A DNA stretch of 64,000 nucleotides from Closterium sp. NIES-65 (taxonomy: Eukaryota; Streptophyta; Zygnematophyceae; Desmidiales; Closteriaceae): contig CANXME010002096.1 in assembly GCA_948144175.1 (NCBI GenBank), forward strand, positions 930,001-994,000. The letters are read 5' to 3'. How positions within the stretch are numbered: position 1 is the stretch's first letter; each line of letters opens with the position of its first letter. The position numbers and the translations under genes were made by a program. A model generated the notes under the pieces. The model had not been told where the DNA came from. It was given only the letters and a program-made list of their open reading frames with translations, and made no database searches. Below are positions 1-11,850 of this stretch, one piece after another.

Positions 1-1460
1 GGGGTGTAGGCTGCTATTGGCACATGATGGTACATGGCATGGGGTGTAGGCTGCTATTGTCACATGATGGTACATGGCATGGGGTGTAGGCTGCTATTGT
101 CACATGATGGTACATGGCATGGGGTGTAGGCTGCTATTGTCACATGATGGTACATGGCATGGGGTGTAGGCTGCTATTGTCACATGATGGTACATGGCAT
201 GGGGTGTAGGTTGCTATTGTCACATGATGGTACATGACATGGGGTGTAGGCTGCTATTGTCACATGATGGTACATGGCATGGGGTGTAGGCTGCTAATGT
301 CACATGATGGTACATGGCATGGGGTGTAGGCTGCTATTGTCACATGATGGTACATGGCATGGGGTGTAGGCTGCTATTGTCACATGATGGTACATGGCAT
401 GGGGTGTAGGCTGCTATTGTCACATGATGGTACATGGCATGGGGTGTAGGCTGCTATTGTCACATGATGGTACATGGCATGGGGTATAGGCTGCTATTGG
501 CACATGATGGTACATTGCATGGGGTGTAGGCTGCTATTGTCACATGATGGTACATGGCATGGGGTGTAGGCTGCTATTGTCACATGATGGTACATGGCAT
601 GGGGTGTAGGCTGCTATTGTCACATGATGGTACATGGCATGGGGTGTAGGCTGCTATTGTCACATGATGGTACATGGCATGGGGTGTAGGCTGCTATTGG
701 CACATGATGGTACATTGCATGGGGTGTAGGCTGCTATTGTCACATGATGGTACATGGCATGGGGTGTAGGCTGCTATTGTCACATGATGGTACATGGCAT
801 GCGGTGTAGGCTGCTATTGTCACATGATGGTACATGGCATGGGGTGTAGGCTGCTATTGTCACATGATGGTACATGGCATGGGGTGTAGGCTGCTATTGT
901 CACATGATGGTACATGGCATGGGGTGTAGGCTGCTATTGTCACATGATGGTACATGACATGGGGTGTAGGCTGCTATTGTCACATGATGGTACATGGCAT
1001 GGGGTGTAGGCTGCTATTGGCACATGATGGTACATGGCATGGGGTGTAGGCTGCTATTGTCACATGATGGTACATGGCATGGGGTGTAGGCTGCTATTGT
1101 CACATGATGGTACATGGCATGGGGTGTAGGCTGCTATTGTCACATGATGGTACATGGCATGGGGTGTAGGCTGCTATTGTCACATGATGGTACATGGCAT
1201 GGGGTGTAGGCTGCTATTGGCACATGATGGTACATTGCATGGGGTGTAGGCTGCTATTGTCACATGATGGTACATGGCATGGGGTGTAGGCTGCTAATGT
1301 CACATGATGGTACATGGCATGGGGTGTAGGCTGCTATTGTCACATGATGGTACATGGCATGGGGTGTAGGCTGCTATTGTCACATGATGGTACATGGCAT
1401 GGGGTGTAGGCTGCTATTGTTACATGATGGTACATGGCATGGGGTGTAGGCTGCTATTGT
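1..1460. repeat. 40-bp minisatellite, about 36.5 copies
   Basis: The unit reads GGGGTGTAGGCTGCTATTGT followed by CACATGATGGTACATGGCAT and repeats head to tail from the first base of the window. Most copies are identical. Recurrent variants include ATTGG for ATTGT, TACATTGCAT, CTGCTAATGT and TACATGACAT. It probably continues to the left. No reading frame is meaningful in it. It lies upstream of the kinase exon at 2619, so it is probably intronic. Confidence 0.97.
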
Positions 1461-2618
1461 CCCACGTCGCAACAGCAAGCCGGGTGTGCACCGACTGCCC
1501 ACGCATGTGTGTACCACTGACCCGGCTAGCCCCCGTTTCCTTGGCACAGACAGTGGGCGTTGGGCAGCCTGCTCCACGCAGCCACGGCCGTCGGCGAGCC
1601 ATCACCCTCCGCTCACTTCAATGGCCATCCACGAGCCGCGCCCCTTCTCCTTCCATCCCTTTCATGACCGTTCCTCCCCCTCTTCCGTCCCATCCCCCAC
1701 CCTCGCCCCCCCTCCCATGACCCTCCCTTCCAGACATTCGGGCGCTGGGCTGCGTGCTCCACGCAGCCATGGCCGCCAGCGAGTCATGCCTCCCCGCCAC
1801 GTCTACTGAGGCGCCGCAAGAGCCGTCAACGAGCCATCATCAACCCCCACCCACGTCCATCCACGAGCTCGTCTCCTTCGTGCTGTCCGGCTGCCATGAC
1901 TCCTTGCCCCAATGGTATGTGCGGTGGTCTGCTGTGCAGTGCTGTGCTGTGCGGTGCTCTGCTTTCCTGTGCTATGCGGCGCTGTGCTGTGCGGTGCTCT
2001 CTGGCGTTTGTTCCCCGTGACCCTGACTTCTCAGATGTCTCACACACTGGTCAAAGTTTGTGAGATGTCAGAGACCCCATGTATGATTCACCTCTCTGTC
2101 GCCGCCTCTGAAGCCATCCCAGTGAAAGCATTGTGCTCGACTGTCGTTTGCTCACCAGTTCCCTGCACACTTTCTAATCGACTTCTGAGCATTGTCAAAA
2201 GTGACACAAGCATGAAAGGTCCTTGGGTCACCAAGTCCCTACACACCTTCATATGCTGATTGAGTTCTGAGGACGTTTCAACCCGCATGCTAACACTTCC
2301 TCCCGTGTCCAACCTCACCCTCCCGTGTCCAACCTCACCCTCCCGTGTCCAACCTCACCCTCCCGTGTCCAACCTCACCCTCCCGTGTCCAACCTCACCC
2401 TCCCGTGTCCAACCTCACCCTCTCTTCTTCCACACTCCTTCTCTCCCCCCCCCCCAACTTCGTCAGCCTGCTCTTCCACCCATCACTTGCCTATCCCACA
2501 CCCACTTCCCCACTCTCTCCCACCTATCCACTATCTCCCACTCCTTCTGTCCCACGCTCCCACCCACTCTTCCCTTCTCGCCCTGCCCTTGTCTCTTTTG
2601 TCCTCTACCCGCTGGCAG
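1461..2618. other. non-coding stretch upstream of the kinase exon
   Basis: No convincing exon is visible. It contains diverged repeats of CCACGCAGCCACGGCCGTC (near 1574 and 1759), a GCTGTGC/GCGGTGCT-rich run at 1918-2008, a 20-bp tandem array (2301-2420) and a C/T-rich stretch before the acceptor at 2618. Most likely intron of the kinase gene. Confidence 0.5.
2301..2420. repeat. 20-bp tandem repeat, 6 copies
   Basis: Six identical head-to-tail copies of TCCCGTGTCCAACCTCACCC. Confidence 0.95.
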
Positions 2619-5318
2619 TTACTCTCTTGAACTCCGTGCACTTGTCAGACGCATGCTTTCTCAGGTGAACTCAACAATCCCAGGTGAATTCAACAAGCCC
2701 AGGTGAATGTAAACCTCTCAGGTGAGGTCAATTCTGTCGGAAGTGCCCACTAATGACCCCTTGTCAACGTGTGTGTTGACTTGTGTGGATTCCTGGGTGC
2801 AGGTTCGCTTGCATACGTGTGCTTGCATATGCATATGCATGTGAATGTGCATGTGCATGTGAATGTGCATGTGCATGTGCATGTGAATGTGCATGTGCAT
2901 GTGCATGTGCATGTGTATGTGCATGTGAATGTGCGGGTTCATGCGCATGTGTAATATTAGCATGTGCGTTCGAGTGTTCATATATGAATGCGTACATGCG
3001 TCTGCATGAGCATGTGCACATATGCGTGCGTGTGCATGTGTGGGTGCATGCGCACGGTTCAGGTGCATATCTGCATGCCTAAACCGCCCATGGTTGGTCC
3101 CACATGGTTGACGGAAGCACAACGTAGTGACTCGGATAAAACCCGTCGTATCCTATAAGGAACCCCTTCCAATGCATCTACCTTATCTGCCAATATCTAC
3201 TTCCCCATACATCATTCTCTCACCATACCCTCGTTTCTTCCAGTCCCGTCCTTTTCCTCTCACACACTCTCAAGTCCCCCTCTGGCCGCCCCACACATCC
3301 CCTTCTCCCCTCTCCTTCATCATGATGCCTCCTCCTTGCCGTCTTAATAACATTCAAGTTGATGGACATCAGACCTTCGCAGCCCACCTGTTTACTAATA
3401 ACAGCACCCCCCTCTGGCCGCCCCACACATCCCCTTCTCCCCTCTCCTTCATCATGATGCCTCCTCCTTGCCGTGTTCGTTTTTGAGAATTCTCAAAAGT
3501 GATTTCATCATAATGCCTCCTCTCTGCCGTGTTCGTTTCCCATTCTTCTCCCTCTGCCTCTGTCCCTCAACGCGTATCCCCCGTTCTCCCATGCAGGCCC
3601 CTTCTCACCGACCCACAGCAGCAGACGTCCTCGCCTCGCCTCTCCTCCACCAACGCGCCTCTGCCTTCCTGCACGCCTGCCTGCACGCCAGTGAACATGC
3701 CCTTGAGAGTGCCCCTCTGAACGACTTAGGGAATGCCGCCACTGTTGGTGGTGCCGCTGCTGTGGCAAGGGCAGTGGCGATGCAGCGGGCAGTAAGAGAG
3801 CAGATGGGGCGACTGGGGATTGTGACAGCCCCATGTGCTAGCATCAACTCGCGTATGGCTTGCAGTGGCAGCAGCAGCAGCAGCAGCAGTGGCGGCAGCG
3901 ATCCTGCTGCTGCTGACGATGATTTGCAAGCTGGTGAGCGGACAGGGGGACTGGCTGCTGTGCAAGATGCTGGTTCTGAGGGAGGCACATCCTGTGCAGG
4001 TATACCTGGGTCAGGGCTATCTGCCACACGAGCATGTAAGGCATGTGACATGCCATCGTTGGGTATGGCTGGTGGGGAGGAGGAAGAGGAAGAGGAAGAG
4101 GAAGGGGTGGAGGAGGAAGAAGGGGGTGGGGAGGAGTGTGTGATGGTTGAGGAGGAAGGGGCAGGGAGAGCGGAGGAAGAAGAGGAGGTAATACAGGAGG
4201 CTCAAGGGATAGACCATGTGGAAGGGGAGGAGGAGGAGGAGGAGGAGGAGGAGGAGGAGGAGGAGGAGGAGGAGGAGGAGGAGGAGGAGGAGGAGGAGGA
4301 ACAACGCGAGTGGGAGGATGAGGACGAGTGGGGGTGGTGGGGGTTGGGAAAAGAGGACGAGCAAGAGGGAGAGGAGACGGATGAGGCGGAGTGGAGGCGA
4401 ATGGAGGAGGAGGATGAGGGTCGGCGGGAGTGGGAGCGAGAGCAGGAGTTGAGAGAGGAGTTTGTGCGAGAGAAGGAGGAGGAAGAGAATGAATGGGGGG
4501 AGGAGAGACGGAATGAGGAGCATGTAAAAGATGGTGGGTGGGAGGAGAGAGAGAATGGGTGGGATGAGAGGGAGGATAAATGGGGAGGGGAAGAAGAGCG
4601 AGAAGGGCATGGGACAGGACAAGTTACCTGTTGGAGTATGACGAGTCACCTGTTGGATCCAGGTCGAAACTTTATACGTATGCGAGAAGAGCATGGGACA
4701 GGTGGTGGTTGGGAGAAGGGAGAGGTTGGGTGGAGAGAAGGAGAGAATGAGGAGGTGGAACGAGATAATAAGTGGGAGGAGGGAGAGATTAGGTGGGGAG
4801 AGGGAGAGGATGGGCGGGAAGGGGAAGAGAGGCGAGAAGAGCACAAGACAGGTGGTGGATGGGAGGAGAATGGGTGGGAAGAAGGAGAGGAGGAGGAGGC
4901 GGAACGAGATGATGGATGGGAGGAAGGAGAGGTTAGGTGGGGAGAGGGAGAGGATGGGTGGGAAGGGGAAGAAGAGCGGGAAGAGCATGGGACAGATGGT
5001 TGGGAGCAGGGAGAGGATGGGTGGAGAGGAGTTAACGAGAGGATGGAACGAGATGATGAATGGGAGGAAGGAGAGATTAGGTTGAGAGATGGAGAGGATG
5101 GGCGGGAAGGTGGAGGAGAGCGGGAGGAGTGCGATAGAGGTGATGGATGGGAGGACGGAAGGACTGGGTGGGAAGAGGAGGGATATGAGCCAAAGGAGCA
5201 GCCGCAGCAAAAGCAGCTTTGGCTGCAGCAGCAGCAGCGGTGGGGAGAGAGAGAGCAGAAGGAACAGCACGAAGCAGTGAGAGAGCTGCTGACAAAGAGG
5301 CAGCAGAAGGAGCAGCAG

Positions 5319-5391
<73 letters not shown>

Positions 5392-8300
5392 GTGATTCAG
5401 AATGGCGGAAGCGGTTCGGGAACCGTGGCACGGATGTCCCCAGCACAGGGGGGCGCAGCAGGGGCAGGAGCAACTATAATGAGGAGGTGGTGCGGCATCG
5501 GTGGGCGCAGCATGGTCACGGCAGTGATATGTTAAGCTGTAGCAATCGTAGAAGCAGCAGCAGCAGCAGCAGCAGCAGGGTGGGAGGGTACGTGCATGGT
5601 CATCTGAGTGGGCACAAAGCAACACGGTGCAGCACTGGCAGCAGTTGCACCAGTACCTGTAGCAGCTGTAGCACTGACACGCTACGATGCAACACTGTGA
5701 GTAGCTGTAGCAGCTGTAGCAGCCGTAGCCGTAGCTGCCTTGGCTACCGCAGCAAGCACTCTACCGGCTGTAGCAGCGGCAGCAGCAGGTTACGATACAG
5801 TCTAGGCAGCAGCTGCTGTGACACGTCAGAGCATGGCAGTGACACGTCATCACCATCATCGTCACTAAATGTGTTGCCTCCCATCCCTTGTCCGCTGGAC
5901 CCTGCATTTATTGAGGGCCACCTGCACAAGGTTAAGGCACGGCTGGAACGGTTTGGCGTGCCTCTCAGAGACAAGCCTGTGGGAGCTGCTGCTTGCATGA
6001 AGGAGAACCTGGAGAGGATTCAGGAGCTGCTGCTGCACGTGCTGGGAGTGAAGGAGGTGCCGCAGGTCGCAAAGAGGCAGGAGCTGCTGCTGCACGTGCC
6101 GGGAGTGAAGGATGTGCCGCAGGTCGCAAAGAGGCAGGAGCTGCTGCTGCACGTGCCGGGAGTGAAGGAGGTGCCGCAGGTCGCAAAGAGGCAGGAGCTG
6201 CTGCTGCACGTGCCGGGAGTGAAGGAGGTGCTGCGGCTGACATCTGAGTCGACTCAAAAGTCACGAATGCTGGAATGGTGTGACGTGCCTCTCAGCGACC
6301 AGCCTGTGCCAGCTGCTGCTTGCATGCAGGCGAACCTGGCGAGGATTCAGGAGCTGCTGCAGGTGGGGGGGCCGAAGGAGGGGAAGAGGCCGGAGGTGGT
6401 GCAGGTGCAAGGGGGAAAAGAGCCGTCAAAAATGGCGACGAGGCAGGAGGTGGGGAAGGAGGGCGAGATGTGGGATATGCACTCCGAGACAGGTCATACC
6501 ACACCTGATAAGGCTGTGCCGGGTTATGCTGCAGCTGGTGAGGTGGCAGCAGGTGACGTCATGTCTGAGAGGGTTCGGAAGCTTCTGCAGAAGCTGCGGG
6601 AACTGAAGGAGATGGCTGGCGTGCCAAGGAAGCAGGTGGCACACACGATGCAATCAGTGCAGTCAATGCAGTCAATGCAGTCAACGCAGTCAACGCAGTC
6701 AATGCAGTCAATGATGTCAACGCAGTCCACGCAGTCAATGCAGTCAAGGATGTCAATGCAGTCAACGCAGACAACACAGTCAACCCAGTCAACGGAAGTG
6801 ACACCAAAGGTGCAGAAGCTGCGGGCAGTGGGGACACCGGAGGCACTGCGGGCCCTGCTCCGGCTGCGTAAGCTGAAGGAGGGAGCGAAGCAAGGTGGAA
6901 AGCCGGACGGAAGTTTCCAGGCGCAGGAGTCACAGGAGTTGCAGAAAGTGCGGGGGGCAGTGAGGACACCGGAGGCACTGCAGGCCCTGCTCCGGCTGCA
7001 CAAGCTGAAGGAGGGAGCAGCGGAGTGCAGGAAGGCTGGTAGGAGCTCCCCCTCACAAGAGGCTGCTGGCTGCTGCGCTGCTTGTTCACTGGCCAAGGAG
7101 CCCGGGCAGGCGCAGGGCAGGCATGGGGAGGACTGTGGGGAGGACTGTGGAGTGGGGTATGGAGATGACTGCGCAGTGGGGGCCGAACATTCCTATGGAG
7201 ATGCGCCTGGGGCGGGCTGGAGTGATGGCTGCGGAGTGGGGTGTGGAGGTGATGGTTTGGGCCAGACGTGCGGTTGGAGTGATGGCTTGGATGGCATGGG
7301 GAGTTGGCACGGAGGGGTGGGGGAAGACGTGGGTCTGACTGAAGGGGAGGAGTGTTTGGAAGGGGAGTGGTATGTAGAAGGAGAGGGGTATGGTGAAGGA
7401 GAGGGGTATGGTGAAGGAGAGGGGTATGGTGAAGGAGAGGGGTATGGTGAAGGAGAGGGGTATGGTGAAGGAGAGGGGTATGGTGAAGGACAGGGGTATG
7501 GTGAAGGACAGGGGTATGGTGAAGGAGAGGGGTATGGTGAAGGAGAGGGGTATGGTGAAGGAGAGGGGTATGGTGAAGGAGAGGGGTATGGTGAAGGACA
7601 GGGGTATGGTGAAGGACAGGGGTATGGTGAAGGACAGGGGTATGGTGAAGGAGAGGGGTATGGTGAAGGACAGGGGTATGCAGAAGAAAATGATGAGGAG
7701 ATTTCAGAAGGAGAGGGATGCATGGAGGTCAAGGGGTGTTCAGACGGGGAGACGAAGTGGGTGGGAGTTTGGCTCAGGACCGATAGAGGCTGGATCGAAA
7801 GAAAAATGTTGTCAGAGGAAGAGGAGTATACAGACGACGAGGTGACTTCTCAGTCGACTCAAAAGCCACCTCGAAACATGTCGTCAGAGGAAGAGGAGTA
7901 TAAAGACGACGAGGGGTTTAGTGATGGAGATAGTTTTGAGAAAGAAAAAGGAGAGGGAAATGCTGATGACAAGTGTGAGGAATCGGAGGCGGGTGCAGAA
8001 GCAGAGCGGTTCATTCATGGCGGTGCATTGTGCGGACGGGGCGAGGTGGGAAGCGGGGCGCATGAGGCAAGAGGAGCGGCGTTGGGAGGCATGCTGGAGC
8101 GGGTGGGCGCGCTCCTCAGGAGAGCCTGTGGGGGTGCCTGTGAGGGTGCCTGTGAGGGTGCCTGTGGGGGTGCCTGTGGGGGTGCCTGTGGGGGTGCCTG
8201 TGGGGGTGCCTGTGGGGGTGCCTGTGGGGGTGCCTGTGGGGGTGCCTGTGGGGGTGCCTGTGGGGGTGCCTGTGGGGGTGCCTGTGGGGGTGCCTGTGGG

Positions 8301-10392
8301 GGTGCCTGTGGGGGTGCCTGTGGGGGTGCCTGTGGGGGTGCCTGTGGGGGTGCCTGTGGGGGTGCCTGTGGGGGTGCCTGTGGGCCGAGCCATTGCGTGC
8401 TCTCCCAGGGTGGCTTTAAAGATTCTCACAAGTACCGTGCTGCATGTGAGCAGGGTCACTGCGTGGTGGGCACGCAGACTCACGCCATGCGCCACTCACA
8501 CCCCTGCCGCCCTGCACCTGAAGCAGCCAAAGCGGTAGGAGCAGCAGGGGCGGCAGGGGTGGCAGGGGCAGCAGGGGCGGCAGGGGGGGCAGGTGTGGCA
8601 GGGGGGGCAGGGGTGGCAGGGGCGGCAGGGGTGGCAGGGGCAGCAGGGGTGGCAGGGGCGGCAGGGGGGGCAGGGGTGGCAGGGGTGGCAGGGGTGGCAG
8701 GGGCGGCAGGAGCAACGTGCATCAAGACAGGCCTTCCAGCAAACTCTTCAGTTCACCGCATCACTCTTCCTCGAGACTGTTTGCTCCACAGGAGAAGCTG
8801 CAGGGCCGCTGACGTGGCCTGTTCACGTGGCGTGGCAGCTGTCAGTCCATATGGACACGTGGCATGTTCCCTGGCCTCTTGGAGAAGGGACAGCTGGCAA
8901 TGCAGCTGCTATGGGAGCAGCACTAGTCATGCCCACAAAAACGGATGCATCACCAGCAGATGCTATGTCAGGAGCGGATGCCATGTCAGCAACGGCTGCC
9001 ACGTCAGCAGCAGATGCCTGTTTCAAGCAAATGGGGTGGACGGTGGTAGGCCAACTCGTCACTTTGACCTTGACTGTAACAGCTCGTGTGACTGTGTAGG
9101 GGGCAGCAGCTGTGGTGGCAGCTACCATCTCCTCAACTGTGACTGTAATGAATGCTACAGATGTGACAAAAACGCGTACGAGAGTGGCTGTTGCAGGTCA
9201 CACCACCACTGTGAAACCATCCATCACTGTGTGCGCGGGCGTGGCTGTCACTCTGCATCCTGTGCTGATAGCACCTGTGGGTCTGGTGGCTCTGACAAGG
9301 GCGACCGGCATTCACGGGCCAGCCCGTGGCGGCTTCCCTCTGATGCTTTTGGCTCTTCTGGTGGGGAGGTGGCTTTTGAGTCAACTCAAAAGCACTCTGC
9401 ATCCTGTGCTGATAACACGTGTGGTTCTGCTGGCACTGAGGACGGCGACAGGCATTCACGGGCCAGCCCGTGGCGGCTTCCCTCTGATGCTTCTGGCTCT
9501 GCTGGTGGGGAGGTGGCATGGCAGCAGCAGCTTCAGCAGGAGCAGCAGCGACAGCGGCGGCAGTGGGAACGGCGGCGGGAGCAGCAGCAACAGTGGGGGC
9601 AGCACGAGCCGCAGTGGGGGCAGAGACAGGAGCAGAAACAGCAGCATCAGCAGCAGTGGGGCCAGCAACGAGAGAAGCAGCAGCGGTGGGGGCAGCAGCA
9701 GGAGCAGGAAAGGAGTCATCTGTCCCTGGTGCACTGTAAGGAGGAGGAGGAGGAGGGCGCTTTTGAGTCGACTCAAAAGGAGGAGGAGGAGGGCGCTTTT
9801 GAGTCGACTTGTAAGGAGGAGGAGGGCGCTTTTGAGTCGACTTGTAAGGAGGAGGAGGGCGCTTTTGAGTCGACTTGTAAGGAGGAGGAGGGCGCTTTTG
9901 AGTCGACTTGTAAGGAGGAGGAGGGCGCTTTTGAGTCGACTTGTAAGGAGGAGGAGGGCGTGATAGGGGCTCATATTCACACCTGCATGCAGGAACACGC
10001 GAGAGGCGGACGACAGACGCAGGAATGGGCGGGGGGCGAGAGGTGCGGCGCAAACCACCTGCTTCCCACACATTTGACTGCAGAGCGTGCAGAGCATGCA
10101 GAGCGTACAGAGTGGGCAGAACGGGCAGAGCGTGCAGAGCGTGGCAGGAGGAGGTGGAGTACTGGGGGGCAGACTCGTTATGATGACATTCACCGGCGCC
10201 CACTGCTGGGTGGGACGGACTACAGTAGTGAAACCGGGGAGCTCAATAGCGAGGATGAGGAGTCGGACTACGAGGTGGTGCGCCAGGTGGCGATGTATGA
10301 GTGGCTGCGTGCATCTTCACAGCAAGCAGCAACTCTCGAAGCAGCATGTGTCCCCACTCCTCCCAGCAACCCCTTCCCCCACCAGCAGCATG

Positions 10393-10427
<35 letters not shown>

Positions 10428-11147
10428 TGCAGCTGTCTGTCTGACAGCCAGGCTGGCACGTGGATGGGACAAAGCAGCAGTCATGTGAGTGTGGGGGCTA
10501 GAGGGGATGGCTGTGCTAAGGTGTGGCTGAGAAGCGGCAGTGGGACCTTCCCGATGAGCCAGGCTGTAGTGAGAGGTACTCATGCTGGCATGCACAAGGG
10601 TCGTCGACCGAGCTCAGAGCCGGGTCGAAGCAAGGGTTTCAGGGGGCACAAGGCACTGCCTGGTTCCACCAGGTTCATGTGTGAAGCAGAAGCTAATCGG
10701 CAGGGCATGGCTGCTGCGGTTGCACTGGCAACACCTGTCGTTGCACCGGCAGCACCAGCAGGAGCAGGGGTAATGGCCGTAGCAGAAAGTGCGCTCGAAG
10801 GGACAAAGAAGGCAATTGCAACGGAAGGGGCAACAGCCCGTCTCGTCAGTCCATTGCAGGAGAGGAATGCGGTGACTACAGAGCCACCCTCGTTACAGAG
10901 TTCCCCAGTAAGAGGTTCAGATGGGGATGTGGCTGGAACAGGAGGCTGCTTGGTGCATGAGTGGTATGAAGCAGTGAAGAGTGGTGATGAGAGTGACCAG
11001 TCATTGGGAATGGATCTGCCGTACTGCCTTGACTCGAAGGGGAGAAACTTGCTGTCTTCCCCTATAAACTCGCTCTTTGTTAGCCAGCATACACATGCTC
11101 GAATGCAACGTCGCTTGCATCGAAAGAGAATACAAGATCTTCGCTAA
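2619..11147 (+). CDS. protein kinase, C-terminal part (NEK-like) with giant low-complexity tail; partial
   Basis: Only the 3' end is in the window. Exon 2619-2664 (after GGCAG, before GTGAAC) and final exon 3597-11147 (after ATGCAG) join in phase to give SYSLELRALVRRMLSQ, then APSHRPTAADVL. This is the last helix pair of a Ser/Thr kinase domain with the subdomain XI arginine (HRPTAADVL), closest in style to NIMA-related kinases. ATP-binding and catalytic loops must lie upstream, to the left. The last exon is open for 2517 codons and is almost all low complexity: poly-Glu, acidic WEEGE repeats, poly-Gln, four copies of a 19-residue ELLLHVPGVKEV repeat, QSM/QST repeats, GEGYGEGE, GGAC and GAAGVA repeats, and EEEGAFESTCK repeats. 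It contains five FESTQK-type palindrome insertions. Substrate and role are unknown. Open frame through 7.5 kb of repeats argues that it is translated, but hidden introns are possible. Confidence 0.6.
2661..2735. repeat. tandem copies of a splice-donor junction
   Basis: The end of the kinase exon (CTCAG/GTGAACTCAACAA) is followed by three diverged copies, each of the form CAGGTGAAT or CAGGTGAGG plus a few bases. It is a short example of the exon-junction shards seen throughout the window. Confidence 0.75.
2825..2940. repeat. GCATGT/GAATGT hexamer repeat
   Basis: Alternating GTGCAT and GTGAAT hexamers in the kinase intron. Long frames on both strands here (HMHMHIHMHM-type) are repeat artefacts. 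Confidence 0.95.
3276..3538. repeat. intronic direct duplications around a palindrome
   Basis: A block of about 65 bp (CCCCTCTGGCCGCCCC... to CTCCTTGCCG) occurs at 3276-3341 and 3407-3475. Its end (ATCATGATGCCTCC...GTTCGT) occurs a third time at 3507-3538, after the palindrome at 3481-3498. Confidence 0.85.
3481..3498. repeat. junction palindrome, GAATTC core
   Basis: Perfect 18-bp palindrome TTTTGAGAATTCTCAAAA. The left flank, a block of about 30 bp ending GTTCGT, is repeated with substitutions directly to the right. Confidence 0.95.
4227..4300 (+). repeat. (GAG)n coding poly-Glu tract
   Basis: About 24 GAG triplets in the kinase tail, read as poly-glutamate. Confidence 0.95.
5321..5387 (+). 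repeat. (CAG)n coding poly-Gln tract
   Basis: About 22 uninterrupted CAG/GCA triplets in the kinase tail, read as poly-glutamine. Likely polymorphic. Confidence 0.95.
6017..6236 (+). repeat. 57-bp coding repeat, 4 copies
   Basis: Encodes about four copies of a 19-residue unit containing QELLLHVPGVKEVPQVAKR. A larger duplication overlaps it: the segment near 5943-6035 (GVPLRDKPVGAAACM) recurs near 6279-6358 (DVPLSDQPVPAAACM). Confidence 0.9.
6242..6259. repeat. junction palindrome (degenerate left arm), GTCGAC core
   Basis: ATCTGAGTCGACTCAAAA, encoding SESTQK within the kinase tail. It separates two copies of a larger coding duplication (5943-6035 and 6279-6358). Confidence 0.85.
6649..6797 (+). 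repeat. 9-bp-family coding repeat (CAGTCAATG/CAGTCAACG)
   Basis: Encodes runs of QSM and QST. Confidence 0.9.
7378..7680 (+). repeat. 18-bp coding repeat, about 17 copies
   Basis: The unit GGTATGGTGAAGGAGAGG encodes GYGEGE or GYGEGQ. Copies differ mainly at the E/Q codon (GAG or CAG). Confidence 0.95.
7847..7864. repeat. junction palindrome (degenerate left arm), GTCGAC core
   Basis: TTCTCAGTCGACTCAAAA, encoding SQSTQK. It lies between two copies of a segment of about 45 bp encoding MLSEEEEYTDDE (near 7805) and MSSEEEEYKDDE (near 7878). Confidence 0.85.
8124..8384 (+). repeat. 12-bp coding repeat, about 22 copies
   Basis: The unit GCCTGTGGGGGT is read as ACGG in the kinase frame. Confidence 0.95.
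8540..8712 (+). repeat. GGCAGGGGC/GGCAGGGGT coding repeat
   Basis: Encodes alternating GAAGVAGAAG. Units of 9-12 bp. Confidence 0.9.
9374..9391. repeat. junction palindrome in coding sequence
   Basis: TTTTGAGTCAACTCAAAA, one mismatch in the centre, encoding FESTQK. It lies exactly between two copies of a roughly 125-bp coding duplication (about 9247-9373 and 9392-9519; both start CACTCTGCATCCTGTGCTGA and end GGTGGGGAGGTGGC). Confidence 0.93.
9740..9960 (+). repeat. 33-bp coding array built on a half palindrome
   Basis: One complete palindrome (9761-9778) is followed by about six 33-bp units. Each contains GCTTTTGAGTCGACTTGTAA and encodes EEEGAFESTCK. The right half of the palindrome has been replaced in each later unit. 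Confidence 0.93.
9761..9778. repeat. junction palindrome in coding sequence, GTCGAC core
   Basis: Perfect 18-bp TTTTGAGTCGACTCAAAA, encoding FESTQK and flanked on both sides by GGAGGAGGAGGAGGG-type sequence. Confidence 0.95.
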
Positions 11148-11850
11148 AATTAGTGGTCGATACATGATTTGAAAAAAAAAAGTGATTTTAGAGGGGGGAC
11201 ATGTTTTTGAGTTCGATTCCTAGTCATGTAATTTATTGTGGCCTATATACCGACTTGCACTGTAGAAGATATTGTGGTTATTTTTTTCACCCTTGGTTTT
11301 CTGAGGTAGGATTATCACATGTCATCAACACAATTTTCATATGTTCATCACATGTGATTGAAGTGGCCAGTGTATTGAGTTTCCAGTCGGCAACACTGGC
11401 CAGGTGGCAGCACGACAAGCTCCAAAAATTTGAGTCAATCTCTAGAACAAACCCGCCCAAAACCCAGGCGGACATTACGCCAGCACCACACCCCCCATCA
11501 GCCACCCTTGGGGACATCGAACTGGTTACCACGTTCGCCAATAATCGCCTGGTACCTTGATCCTATCCGTTGCATGGCATCTCGTCTTCTCCTCCCTCTC
11601 TGCCTTCGAATGGTGGAACACATCACTTCCTCACCCCCCTTGGTTTCCTTCCTTTCTGGTCAGAAGCCTGATCGAGCGGGGGATCAGAGGTAGTCTGGCC
11701 GCCATTGTCGCTAACTTCACGGCATCTCTTGCGAGTGGAACCCTAATCCAGCAGAGCCTGGATCAAATATCTTTGTCCTCTCGCTCTCTCTAATCTGACT
11801 GCATAGTATACGAAACTTCTTAACCTGTCCATCACCCTTGTCAGAAGACA
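11148..11850. other. intergenic, kinase 3' end to Toc75 start
   Basis: No exon seen. A poly-A run (11171-11180) follows the kinase stop. The stretch before the Toc75 ATG is the presumed promoter and 5' leader; no clear TATA box was recognised. Confidence 0.5.

Noticed and set aside
4596-4705. About 60-bp insertion between copies of GAGAAG(A/G)GCATGGGACAG in the kinase exon as another palindrome site
   Set aside because: Flanks are duplicated as at the palindrome sites, but the inserted sequence is not palindromic.
4017-5270. Long minus-strand frames rich in Leu/Pro/Ser opposite the kinase exon
   Set aside because: They are complements of GAG, CAG and GGA repeats in the sense exon and have no domain content.
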